From Semisulcospira habei (lineage: Eukaryota; Mollusca; Gastropoda; Semisulcospiridae): 64,000 nt of DNA. Positions 53,605 to 63,412 of the stretch are shown here, one piece after another. The first letter of the stretch is position 1. Every line of letters begins with the position of its first letter. The notes below the pieces were generated by a model that was not told where the DNA came from, made no database searches, and was given only the letters and a program-made list of their open reading frames with translations. A program made the translations under genes and the position numbers. Location: positions 22,396,983 to 22,460,982 of the forward strand of contig BTPG01000004.1 of assembly GCA_036245525.1 (NCBI GenBank). The letters are read 5' to 3'.

Positions 53605-54350
53605 CAGACATTCTGACAAATGACCAGCTTCGTTTCCGCCACGGCCCAGGCATGTTATTTCCACCTCCGCCGCATCAGTCAGATCAGAAAATACCTCACT
53701 ACCGAAGCTGCCACCAAACTCGCTGTCTCTCTCATCTTATCTCGCATCGACTACTGCAACTCTCTCCTTTCTGGCCTTCCTCACTCCACCACTCTCACTC
53801 TCCAGCGCGTCCAGAACAATGCTGCCCGCCTCGTCCTCAGAAAGAAAAAATCCGACCACATCACTCCCCTGCTCAAGCTCCTTCACTGGCTCCCCATCCC
53901 CCAACGCATCCAATACAAGATTCTGTCTCTCTGCTACAAATCCCTGAACAACTACGCTCCTGCGTATCTCTCCAACTTACTTCACCCCTACACTCCTCCC
54001 CGCTCCGCCTCTGACCCTCTCCGCCTCCTCATCCCCGCACCAAACTCAGCACTTTCGGCCCCCGCTCTTTCTCAGTATACGGTCCAACCACCTGGAACAC
54101 TCCCACTCTCTCTCCGTCAGAAACACTCGCTCTCCTCCTTCCAGTCTGCCCTCAAAACTCACCTCTTTCAACAGTTCTAGCACTATATCACCACACTCCC
54201 CAGCCCAATGTATCTTCACTATTTGTGTTACGTGAGTCACTGTCTAAAGCGTGCGCATGCGTGTGCGAGTTGTGAGTGCGCGCTTAGAGTTATAATTATT
54301 ATAAGATAAGCGCATTATAAATACCGTAATTATTATTATTATTAAATGAT
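53605..54350 (+). mobile_element. CR1/L2-like LINE 3' end, copy 2
   Basis: Very similar to 40545-41358 from ATGACCAGCTTCGTTTCCGC on. Here the frame stays open to FQSALKTHLFQQF and a stop at 54180, so this copy shows the natural C-terminus. It ends with GATAAGCGCATTATAAATAC and an (ATT)n tail near 54345. In the last intron of POLR3F. Confidence 0.88.
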
Positions 54351-55094
54351 AAAGACTTCTGACCTGTTGGTCAGGGGCTGCGCACATGATTAACAGTACA
54401 AGCATAAGCCCGTCATATAAGCAGAAAGTACATACTGACCACATTCAATTTGTTCATAAGGACTGCAAGAATAGATGATACTTTAATACACTGAGCACTG
54501 TTACGATTGTGGTTGTGTTATCCTGTGAGAGCGTGCGTGTGTTATTCGTAGGTAACGATTTGTTGTTTATTTGAGCTATCACGGTTACGTTTCACGTGTT
54601 TTTTTTTAGTAAGATTTTTCTTTTTGTTTGTGAGTAGAGCCGATTTTGTTTTGTTGTGTTTAGTCCGGAACGTTCTAGAAAGGTCGCACTGTCTGGTGGC
54701 CTCGTACGTGTCACGTTGGGTAATTGGCAACACTTCGCTACTTTTTGTTTTCCTGTGCGCGTGTATTGAGCAGCCTTTATTTTGTTTTGGGAATGTTCTC
54801 GTACCTTTTTGAGCTATCATGGAACGTGGTGATAGGGATACCATACTTTTATGTGACTTAATTATACGCTAGAATTTAGAGCTGAAGTAAGCAGCCGAGT
54901 TTTTGTAGCCTGTTATAGTTTTTCTGGAGAGGTTATTTTAATGAGCTTTGGCTGCGTGTTTCGTTCTGATTGGTTGAGTTGTATGTTTTCCATAGACAAT
55001 TCTAGATTTTTGTAGTATATATAAGGAGGGCGCTGGGAAAGCCCGTTCGTACATTGTCTTGCTTTGTCAGTCATAGAGACACGTAGTTTATTGG

Positions 55095-55478
55095 ACCCCA
55101 CCCGGGTCTGCCCTGGGGGACTTGGGTGGGGTTAACTACTGTTTAGTTCCCAGGGTCACCCTGGTCAGCCCCACAGGGTGGGTTTTCCTCTCTATTCTGG
55201 GGCATGTATTTCTGTCTACCCTTGGTCCATTCACCTGTATTTACCTTTTGAAACTCTCCCTACTGTCTGCACTGCCTGTAGCTCTTGATATTGGATGTGT
55301 GTTGCTAAATGGTCTTAGCTTTATTTAGGCCCCATGTGTTAGGTTTATTTAATGTATTGGACCGGATGGTGACATACATTCAATGTTCTGTTTAGTTTTT
55401 TTTAACAAGCAGTGCAGGCACGTCCTGAGAAAGTCTAGTTGCTGTCGGGACGTTAAGCAATGTACAATCAATCAATCA
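55095..55478 (+). mobile_element. SINE-A copy in solo LTR
   Basis: Flanked by ACGTAGTTTATTGG (55081-55094 and 55479-55492). Confidence 0.95.
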
Positions 55479-55695
55479 ACGTAGTTTATTGGGAGAGACG
55501 CTGTGTATGAGAAACTTTGTGTCGCAGTGTGGACATTGCAGAAGAGACTTTGTATCAGTAGTTTGTGCATTTGAAAGTGCATTACTGTATGGATAGCGCA
55601 TCGCTGAATTAAATATTGTTGGAACTGTTACTCCAGTATTGTCTACATCCTTAAGCCACATGTGACGGATTGCAGCTGAACGAGATTTATTTTAA

Positions 55696-56757
55696 CCCTT
55701 TGAACCCTGAGTAAATAAGAAGTCTATATACCCTTCAACCCTGACTTTATTTCAGAAATTTCTGTTGAAAATGGGTGTGTACAGTAACATATTTGTAAAT
55801 AATACTTTACAACAGATATCCCCATAAAGGTATATATGTACAGATTTGCCATTGGATGGACTACCGTTTTATGGATTTTACCACACTGTGTCACATGTGT
55901 CGTAATGCCTGGTGACAAAAATAGTGACAGGTGACAATAAACTTTTAAAAAAAGTCTTTCGTGCATGACAGGTCACTGGTACTTAACATGCATCACTAAA
56001 TAGGGTGTCTGTTAGTGTGACACATAAGTGTGCATGCATTTCCAGCATGCCGATACAACGTAAGGCCCCTACCTAGTCACCAGATGTCAATGTTTACACC
56101 TGCCACTGATAAGGTATATCCACGGTCTATACAACATGTAATAAGCGGCGTCGAATGATGATCAGTGTGTCTGTGTTGTGTCTCGTACACGATCGGATGG
56201 AAGTACCAGTGTTGTAAAGACTATACACGTACTATACATGTCGACCAATGTGTGTCGTTGGTGTCCACAGACTTACCTACAGGTGCACCAAGGTGTGGCA
56301 TCAAAAAAACGGAATATCAATTACAACCTCAGTCCGAATTCAGCATTAGAATCAAGTTGAAGTCATTGCCGTTGTCAGTGACTCAAACGGCGATCGCTCC
56401 AGCTGACACTGCCAACACATGGTTATGCTGCCTCGTGGTAGGTATGCACACATGTCCCTATACATCAAAGCTATCTGCTTTTGAAACCATGTCTCCAAAC
56501 ACAAAATTGTATCACTCCGAATATCTACACATCCACTCGCCATTCCGACCGTAATTCCCACGCTAGCGCCGAAAAACTGACCGCATACCACAGACGAACG
56601 TATGTGCTGTGTACCGAGTGTAAACAGGTTGTGTCAGTGCAAAGGGTGAGGTCACTGGGCGCGCGATACGAAACACCTGACACCGCTGTAGCGGTTTGTC
56701 GGGTTCAACGGTATACGAGGCCGCCAACCGCTACAGCGGTTTGCCGGGTTCAAAGGG
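55696..56757. mobile_element. Non-autonomous piggyBac-like element (1.06 kb)
   Basis: TTAA on both sides (55692-55695 and 56758-56761) and inverted ends CCCTTTGAACCC. A second copy of the end motif lies inside each terminus: CCCTTCAACCCTGA near 55731 and CGGTTTGTCGGGTTCAACGG near 56693. There is a 129-codon frame at 56165 but no transposase motif. Comparison with solo LTR copy 1 shows the empty site at TTTATTTAAAAGAACC. Confidence 0.82.
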
Positions 56758-56885
56758 TTAAAGAACTCTACGTGTGTGGGTCTAGTGTGTTTATCATACT
56801 TCGACTATAACTCCATCACGTAACAAGCACTGAGATTAAAACAATTCCAAATCTGAGCGCTGTCCTCCGAGTCTATGCAACAGTT

Positions 56886-57008
56886 AAGGAGATGGATCGA
56901 CCATGACTGCAGTAGTTTAAGGGTGTTGCCAGAATAACTTGGCGCTTAGAGGCACCAAGGTAATTTGACAGCACCTTTGAAGTATCATGGTTGAATCATA
57001 TTCTCCTG
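56886..57008. repeat. HP1 hairpin, copy 9
   Basis: GGAGATGGATCGACCATGAC pairs with TCATGGTTGAATCATATTCTCC; the inner arms are imperfect. Confidence 0.6.
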
Positions 57009-57030
57009 TGCTGTGTGAGGGCTGAATGGC

Positions 57031-57185
57031 TTAACGCCAGTGTGCATGCAGTGTCTGTACTTTGAACATTTCCAGTTGCTGCACACACAAGAGGGTTAAC
57101 CTTTTAGCTGTTGGTAGCACTTTTTGTCAAACAGATTCCTGTAGGAATCAACTCAACTAAGAGCTATCAACAGTCAAATGGTTAA
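57031..57185. repeat. HP3 and HP2 palindromes joined by one TTAA
   Basis: HP3: TTAACGCCAGTGTGCATGCA to GCTGCACACACAAGAGGGTTAA. HP2: TTAACCTTTTAGCTGTTGGT to CAACAGTCAAATGGTTAA. The TTAA at 57096-57099 is both the end of the first and the start of the second. Confidence 0.6.
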
Positions 57186-57227
57186 TAAACCAGTACAAAC
57201 TTGAGCACACTGTAACACCTTTAGCTT

Positions 57228-57300
57228 ATTCGAGACGGATGGCACCTGGATACGCGGCTGAAGCCGTGTATCCAGATGACATATGCCTTGAATGAGTTAG
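57228..57300. repeat. Hairpin with GGATACGCGGCTGAAGCCGTGTATCC core
   Basis: The core stem CTGGATACGCGGC pairs with GCCGTGTATCCAG; flanks AGCTTATTCGAGACG and TTGAATGAGTT extend it weakly. Confidence 0.6.
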
Positions 57301-57352
57301 AATAGAATACACACAAACAAGAAAACAGACCAAGCGAACAATAAGCACTCAC

Positions 57353-57532
57353 TGGGCAGAAGCCACAGGGCATCCTCATAAGTCCAGTGGTCTCGATGAG
57401 AGGTTTTGCCACCCTGTATGTCTTGACTTGACCTTGTGACCCACCAGAGCCTGCCCGAACCGATTGCATAATCTTGCCGTCATATATCAGTGTGTTCAAG
57501 ATTGTCTCCATATCATCAACTGACAATTCAAC
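57353..57532 (-). CDS. POLR3F: RPC6, exon with VELSVDDMETILNTL
   Basis: 60 complete codons between acceptor TTCTTACACAG and donor GTGAGT. Contains MDDMETILNTLIYDGK-type winged-helix sequence (here VELSVDDMETILNTLIYDGK), the YRVAKPL segment and MPCGFCP, the first Cys pair of the C-terminal iron-sulfur/zinc motif. Neighbouring exons fit in phase 0. Confidence 0.93.
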
Positions 57533-57669
57533 CTGTGTAAGAAACAAAGAAAAAGTCCAAATGTTGATTCTCAAAATAATAGCGACTACTGACAAACACT
57601 AACTTTTTTCTTGATTCTATGAGAACCCTAAGTTTGTTTTATTTTGTTAAAAAAAATGTTTTCTTGTAC

Positions 57670-57777
57670 CTTACTGATTCCCAGCTGTGTTATGAATGTG
57701 AGAACCTCTTGAGCTGTGGCCAGGGCTCCATGCTGCTGGGATACAGGGTCACTATGCTGCTCCCGTGCTGCCACCGC
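57670..57777 (-). CDS. POLR3F: RPC6, exon with EVLTFITQLGISK
   Basis: 36 codons, acceptor TTTTGTTCAG, donor GTACAA. AVAAREQHSDPVSQQ is a variable linker; AQEVLTFITQLGISK matches the family's second winged-helix start. Confidence 0.9.
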
Positions 57778-58031
57778 CTGAACAAAAACAGTATGGTACA
57801 CTGAAGAGCAAAATGCCAGGGAACCAATTTTTCTAGTGCTGTATCTTAAAGTGAAACAATTAACATAAAAAACCTGTCAGGACCTCTGGAAAAAAAGGAG
57901 TTATATCTAACTTCTTATTACTGCAGAATGTCTTATACCACTTTTCACCATAGATAAGTTAAAGAAATAAAACTCATTTACAACTCTCAAAGACGCCAAC
58001 TCATGCTTACGGAAAAAAAGTTAGATCTTAC

Positions 58032-58175
58032 CCTTTGTTCCAGGAATTTGTAGCTCTGCTGGTTTAGAACTTCCACAAACTCTGATTCAAAGTCCTGATC
58101 CGTGTACCAAGCACCCCCTGTGACTGATGTGTCTGGTTCAAGGTTGTACAGCATGTATACCTTCTTTCTTGAGGC
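58032..58175 (-). CDS. POLR3F: RPC6, exon with GGAWYTDQDFESEFVE
   Basis: 48 codons, acceptor CCCTTTCAG, donor GTAAGA. KKVYMLYNLEPD and GGAWYTDQDFESEFVEVLN are highly conserved in RPC6 from animals to yeast. Confidence 0.95.
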
Positions 58176-58235
58176 CTGAAAGGGAAATGTCAGTAAAACA
58201 CTAACTCATTGAGCCCTGACACAACAAAGCAAAAC

Positions 58236-58332
58236 GGATTGAGCATGATAGTTCAAGGATGGTGCCAGAATAGCTTGGCGCCCACAGGCGCCAAGCTACT
58301 CTGGCACCACCCTTAAACTATCATGATCGATC
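58236..58332. repeat. HP1 hairpin, copy 10
   Basis: GGATTGAGCATGATAGTTCA pairs with TAAACTATCATGATCGATCT; inner GGTGCCAGAATAGCTTGGCG pairs with CGCCAAGCTACTCTGGCACC. In a POLR3F intron. Confidence 0.85.
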
Positions 58333-58454
58333 TGTCTCTAAAATTGTAATACAGTCCTTCAGAGGGCAACTTCAAAATTTGGATTTCGGTCCTGTGTAAA
58401 ATGTGTTAACAATATAAAGCAGCTGTAAAATATCCCAAAGAACACTCAATCATT

Positions 58455-58530
58455 CAGAGTCTAAGTCTCAGTGAAATGCCTCCTCTGCCTTGAGCCATGT
58501 AAGAGGCATTTCACCGAGTCTCGGACTAAT
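58455..58530. repeat. Hairpin, single copy
   Basis: TCTAAGTCTCAGTGAAATGC pairs with GCATTTCACCGAGTCTCGGA, loop around TGCCTTGAGCC. Confidence 0.6.
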
Positions 58531-58585
58531 TTAATTTAGAAGGATTTGCAATTTGACTTTTTCAATTAAATTGCAATCATTATCA

Positions 58586-58783
58586 CTAACCTGTCGGCTG
58601 TCGGCAGCACTTTTTGTTGCCATGATTCCTGCAGGAAGCATCTCAACAAAAAGTGCCACAGCCAATTGTTAACCCCCTTGTGCAAGCTGCTATGAGTATT
58701 GAAAACAGTATCGTACAAACACTGACTGCATGCACAAGAGGGTTAACTCTTTCGAGACGTGCCACATCTCGAAAGAGCTAAGT
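58586..58783. repeat. Three palindromes chained by shared TTAA
   Basis: HP2 (58586-58672), HP3 (58669-58746) and a mini-palindrome with TAACTCTTTCGAGA/TCTCGAAAGAGCTAA (58743-58783). TTAA at 58669-58672 and 58743-58746 serves both neighbours. Confidence 0.7.
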
Positions 58784-58957
58784 ATCAACATGTGTCTTGT
58801 GCCAGTGCTTTGGTGACCAGCATCATTTGCAAAGTTCTGTGGAACAATGCATCACCTTGCTTTTATCACTGGACCTAAATATATGTAAATATTGTTTGGA
58901 TTTGACCTCTAGTGCCTAAAGAGCAGCGAAGAAACTAAACAACAACAGCAAACGCAC

Positions 58958-59070
58958 AGCAACAGACTTGACAGCCTTGATGAGTTTCTTGCTCTCCAGG
59001 TTCTTCAGAATCTTGTTGAGCTGAGTCAGTCCCAGATTGCTCTTGAAACGAATATCGCGAATCCAGATTC
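58958..59070 (-). CDS. POLR3F: RPC6, exon with ILKNLESKKLIKAVKSVA
   Basis: Acceptor AATGTTCCAG, donor GTGCGT. Completes the split Gly codon and reads IWIRDIRFKSNLGLTQ and then NKILKNLESKKLIKAVKSVA, the signature of the first winged-helix domain. Confidence 0.95.
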
Positions 59071-59163
59071 CTGGAACATTGGTAAGGGTAGGGCAAACAT
59101 TACCATACAAAGTGTCTTTGTTATCAAGTGTTTTAGGTTTGTAAATAGAGATTGTTTAGTGAT

Positions 59164-59345
59164 TTAACCCTTTAACACTAGTAATGGTAATGTTTACAGT
59201 ATCAGTGGCCACATGCACCTAGGGGTTCCTCCAGGAATCACCAAAAAAAGACTACTGACAGTCAAAGGGTTAACCCCTGTGTGCGTGCAGTCCCTGAAAC
59301 TGTACACAATACCACTACCAGTGTCTTCACGCACAAGGAGATGAA
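59164..59345. repeat. HP2/HP3-type palindromes, mixed and chained
   Basis: TTTAACCCTTTAACACTAGT opens a mosaic containing GTTTACAGTATCAGTGGCC (HP3 centre) and ACAGTCAAAGGGTTAA (HP2 end). A second HP3 (TTAACCCCTGTGTGCGTGCA to CACGCACAAGGAG) starts in that TTAA. Confidence 0.5.
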
Positions 59346-59427
59346 ATCAAACACAGCAACTCTGACAACTGACTAGTCAACATTGGGCTGCTATATCAGA
59401 GGCAAACCAAAACAAGGAAAGTGTCAC

Positions 59428-59495
59428 CTTTGTTGCTGGCTTCTTTTATGATTGTGTACACCAGTTTCTCCTGTGCATCGGCTCCTTTCACTTGG
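59428..59495 (-). CDS. POLR3F: RPC6, exon with QEKLVYTIIKEA
   Basis: Acceptor TTTCTGTCTTAG, donor GTGACA, phases 2 in and 1 out. Reads SQVKGADAQEKLVYTIIKE plus ASNKG. Confidence 0.93.
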
Positions 59496-59570
59496 CTAAG
59501 ACAGAAATATGACATCAAGCTATCTGACAATGTAAGCCCATACAGCCCTAACATGCTGCAACAAAATGTG

Positions 59571-59664
59571 AATCGACCATGATAGTTCAAAGATGGTGTC
59601 AGAATAGCTTGGCACCTGTTGGCGCCAAGCTATTCCGGCACCACTCGAACTATCATGATCAATG
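59571..59664. repeat. HP1 hairpin, copy 11
   Basis: CGACCATGATAGTTCAAAGA pairs with TCGAACTATCATGATCA; inner AGAATAGCTTGGCACC pairs with GGCGCCAAGCTATTCC. In a POLR3F intron. Confidence 0.8.
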
Positions 59665-59816
59665 TCTTCAGAAAAGTTAGGCAGACCTCAAAGAATATCT
59701 AGAACATTTGACAATTTTTATCCTCAAGATGTAATGAGTTTAGCATATGACACGTTGGCAGTAAACAAAGGAAGACAAAAATGAAAGCATTGCCAGGAAA
59801 AGGACCCGATTTACAT

Positions 59817-59888
59817 TGTTTAACCTCCTTGTGCATGCAGCCACAAGTACTGTTTACAGTACCATAGGCCGCATGTACAAGGGGGCAA
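59817..59888. repeat. HP3 palindrome, copy 5
   Basis: TTTAACCTCCTTGTGCATGC pairs with GCCGCATGTACAAGGGGG, centre TACTGTTTACAGTA; the right TTAA is lost. Confidence 0.6.
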
Positions 59889-60082
59889 GACAATCACTGC
59901 ATATGCACAAACATGGCACACTTCATATACTACAGTATTCATCTATATGTGTGCTGGTCTGTGATTCTGGATCTTATGGCATTGAGCTGCAAGATCCATT
60001 ATCACAGACCAGAGCAGTGAGGATATTAAAAAAATTACTAAAGAATTCTGGTACACATACACTATATGCATCTGCATCCTAC

Positions 60083-60150
60083 CTGGCCGACTCTGGATCC
60101 TTTAGTCAATATAGGAGTTTCTGTCCACTTTTAAACAAGTCAATACGACT
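60083..60150 (-). CDS. POLR3F: RPC6, first visible exon, with internal TGA
   Basis: Acceptor TTTTTGTTTCAG, donor GTAGGA. Reads SRIDLFKSGQKLLY, TGA (complement of 60106-60108), LKDPESA. The family has Arg at the TGA position (LLYR followed by a hydrophobic residue and KD). Together with the six downstream exons it gives about 252 of the family's ~316 residues; about 60 N-terminal residues must lie past the window. RPC6 is part of the Pol III initiation subcomplex that helps open tRNA and 5S promoters in the nucleus. Confidence 0.85.
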
Positions 60151-60904
60151 CTGAAACAAAAATGTTGATGCATTAAGTTGGTAAAAACAGTTACAAATTC
60201 AAAACAAGTGATAAAAGTGACAGTTGGGGTGGGGTGGGTGGTGTTACTTTCAACCACTTGAGTATCGCTACATGTGTGTGCATGTGTTTGTGTCAGTTAA
60301 TTAGTTAGTTGGGTTTAACGCCGAGCAGGCAACTAAGGCCATCTCACGGCGGGATGGGTAAAAATCTGGCCAGCCAGACTAAAAGAAAAGTCTTAAGACG
60401 AGATGTAAATATATCTTAAAAATATTTCATGCTAAAATGACGCACATCTTTAAAGGAAACATCTACAGACTCTCAAACAGGTCAAAATAATAGAATTACA
60501 TGTATCATAGTCTATGAATGCTCAAATCTTGTAAAAAATATTGCACTCTCTCAGAAAACTAAAGATTTTGTCCGGGGGTACATCCCGGAAGAAAACCTTC
60601 AAGGGGTCTGCTGTGAAGTGTTTATATCTTGTCAATTAGATCGGCACAAGACAGCAAAATGTGTTTAACAGAGTACTGCTCGTCGCAGGCATAACACCAT
60701 AGACGCTCCTACTGTTTTAGTAAATAAGAGTGCGTAACATACGTGTGCCCGATGTGGAGCCGAGCAAGGACAGTCTCCTCACAGCAGCTGCCACAGTGAT
60801 AAGGAAGACTGTCAGACACTTAGGAAGAGCTTCATACAGCTTGTTACTGTTAGCTTCTTCTTTGTCCCACTCGGACTACCACTCACAGGCTATGTGCGTA
60901 CTAA

Positions 60905-61291
60905 TCAGAGTTCTAAAATCACTATGAACAGTCTGTGTGTCAGGGACAAGGTCGTTGCAGGCATAGTTGGCAGCAGAATCTGTGATCCTGCTGCCTTCGA
61001 TACCCACATGCCCTGGGACCCAAAAATGATGTCATAATATTTCTTCATTAAGTCTGCGTAGAGCTCTCTGATCTGCACCAGCAGTGGGTGGTCTGTTCCT
61101 GCGCCCTGAAGGGCCTGCAGGGCAGAAAGAGAGTCAGACAGAATTAGGAAGTTCCTTTCCCTAGACCGATAAGCGTGCTTGAGTGCCAGCAGAACCGCCT
61201 GCAGTTCTGCACTAAATACAGATGAATGGTCTGGGAGGCGGTGCTTAAATGGGCATCTAGGATGGCGAGAGGACTCTGCAGCCGCAGCCAC
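60905..61291 (-). pseudogene. LINE RNase H domain
   Basis: SSVFSAELQAVLLALKHA carries the catalytic Glu, and LILSDSLSALQAL the catalytic Asp. The first Asp and the final His/Asp are not clearly preserved, and the frame is damaged after AGTDHPLLVQI. Confidence 0.75.
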
Positions 61292-61750
61292 TCTCCCATC
61301 CTCAGACTTTGACCCATCTATATAAATATGACAATAGCCAGGAAAACTTGAAAGGAGTTCATTGATGCTCTGTTAGTATATGGCTGGTGGAGTAGAGTCC
61401 TTCTTGTGGGCGGTCAAGTCCAGCAAGATGTCAGGATCTGGTAATAGCCAGGGTGGAGTGCTGTGTTGCAGAGATTCCGAAACTTTGTCCAGGTCCACTC
61501 CGGTCGCCTGCAGATGAGGTCAGACATGGAAGGAAAGTGGACGGACAGCTCCCCGATGGGTATCGTAAATCTCTGCAAACAGTGGCTTAAAAACACAATC
61601 ATAGGCAGAATTGTCTGGATGGGCCTTCAGTTTCAGAGCGAATGCGGCGGGGCTTGAGAGAAGGCTCCCCTGCCTCGGAATACAGACTAGGAAATGGAGA
61701 CGTCCTGATGGCCCCCAGACATACCCAGAGACCTTGAGGGTGAATTGTGT

Positions 61751-62233
61751 TCAGGAGCCTGCCTTGGCATACAGACTAGGAACTGGAGATGTCCTGATGG
61801 CCCCCAGACATATCCGGAGACTTTGATGGTGAATTGTGTTCAGACGCTGTAGAACAGATTTGGAAGCCGAGCCATATACCACAGAGCCGTAATCAAGTTT
61901 GGACCGAACAAGGGCCCGGTACAGTCGAAGTAAGACAGTGCAGTCTGCACCCCAATCAGTACGACCAACGACACGAAGAACCTCAAGAGAATTCTGACAA
62001 GAGGTTCTAAGATAATTAATATGGTTGCAGAAGGTCAGTCTTTTGTCAAAGATGACCCCCAGAAACCTTGCCTCCTTGGCCACCTTAACTGGCACTCCAG
62101 CAATGCTCAGGCTAGGATCTTGAATTTTTTTTTTTGTCTGGTTTGTAAAATGCACACAGACTGTCTTGGAGGGCGAGAACTTGAATCCATTGAGAGACAC
62201 CCAACCCTGGATGCGATCAACGCACAGTTGCAA
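61751..62233 (-). pseudogene. LINE reverse transcriptase, thumb region
   Basis: 160 codons with GFKFSPSKTVCVHF, ARFLGVIFDKRLTF, LRLYRALVRSKLDYGSVVYG and LQRLNTIHHQSLRICLGA, the standard order of non-LTR reverse transcriptase blocks after the active site. Confidence 0.8.
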
Positions 62234-62933
62234 GCGCCTCTCAAGAGACGCAAGTCCTTGACCTCATGCGCACAATACAAAGTCGTCAACAAACAAAGAG
62301 CATTCAAAATCATCCTTGATGGCCTTTACAATGTTATTAATTTAATACTGAATAAAATAGGAGATAGAATGCTGCCCTGCAGCACACCCATCTCCTGTTC
62401 AAAGGAGTCAGAGAGGGTGGAGCCCATACGGACATGGAACGACCAGTTAGACACAAATTTTTTAATAAAAACGGGCAGGTGCCCTTTAAAACCCATGACC
62501 AACAAGTCAGACATTATACCATACTTCCAAGTATTGTCATATGCCTTCTCAAGATCGAAGAAAAATTCATTTTTCTCTAAAAGGTATTTTTTTGAAAAAT
62601 ACTTACCGATGACATGACTTTATGGAAGTGTCTACTACTTACTCAATTCTAGCCTAAGAACCCGTTGTGTTGTCACACAACCCAGGAGGCACTCGGGGAA
62701 CCCCGAGGGGGCCGAGAGTTGTCTCCCATTACTGCCCATCCGGTTCCAAGTCACGGTGTGACTAATCATTCAGGATACTTAGCTCACCAGCGGCAAGCGG
62801 GGCAGGTGGGAGGGTCGTCCGAGTCATGTCATCGGTAAGTATTTTTCGAAAAAATACCTTTTAGAGAAAAATGAATTTGTTTCTTCAAAAACATTACCGA
62901 TGACATGACTTTATGGAAGAATTACGAACAGGA

Positions 62934-63310
62934 TTGATTGTACGTTGCTTAACGTCCCGACAGCAACAAGGCTTTCTCAGGACGTGCCTGCACTGCTTGT
63001 GAAAAAAAACTAAACAGAAAATTGAATGTATGTCGCCAGCCGGTCAAATACATTAAATAAACCTACAACATGGGGCATAAATAAAGCTAAGACCATTTAG
63101 CAACACACATCCAATATCAAGAGCTACAGGCAGTGCAGACAGTAGGGAGAGTTTTAAAAAGGCAAATACAGGTGAATGGACAAAGGGTAGACAGAAACAC
63201 ACGCCCCAGAATAGAGAGAAAAACCCACCCTGTGGGGCTGACCAGGGTGACCCTGGGAACTAAAAAATACCTAACCCCACCCAAGTCCCCCAGGGCAGAC
63301 CCGGGTGGGG
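62934..63310 (-). mobile_element. SINE-A copy in the DIRS-like element
   Basis: Inverted copy flanked by GAATTACGAACAGGA (62919-62933 and 63311-63325), perfect 15-bp duplication. Confidence 0.95.
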
Positions 63311-63412
63311 GAATTACGAACAGGAGGAGGGTGCCGCGCCCCAGCACACCTTTAGGGCCCAAGAGCCGTCCTCCCTGCCGCAAACTCCCGACGACCCTAG
63401 ATAGGTGTATAC

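Larger units (their letters stand above)
54499..56825 (+). mobile_element. Solo LTR, copy 2, with two internal insertions
   Basis: TGTTACGATTGTGGTTGTG at the left and CGTAACA at the right, with duplication AGCAC (54494-54498 and 56826-56830). TATATATAAGG near 55016 matches the TATA region of copy 1. It contains SINE-A (55095-55478) and a piggyBac-like element (55696-56757). Confidence 0.85.
60298..62585 (-). mobile_element. I-like LINE remnant with RNase H
   Basis: On the - strand, reverse transcriptase pieces come first: a motif A-like DLEKAYD near 62560, GVLQGSILSPILF near 62370 and the thumb region near 61850-62150. An RNase H-like domain follows (61291-60905). The 3' end, read on the - strand, is GGCGTTAAACCCAACTAACT near 60310, a tail style common in invertebrate LINEs. 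Several frames are broken. The upstream end is cut by the DIRS-like element. Confidence 0.75.

Noticed and set aside
56165..56554. 129-codon frame in the piggyBac-like element
   Set aside because: No transposase motif and no support beyond length; left as non-coding.
57031..59345. CRISPR array
   Set aside because: Repeats are palindromes of different families without regular spacers, and the genome is clearly eukaryotic.
61463..62617. Several + strand frames near the right end
   Set aside because: Antisense to the LINE reverse transcriptase.
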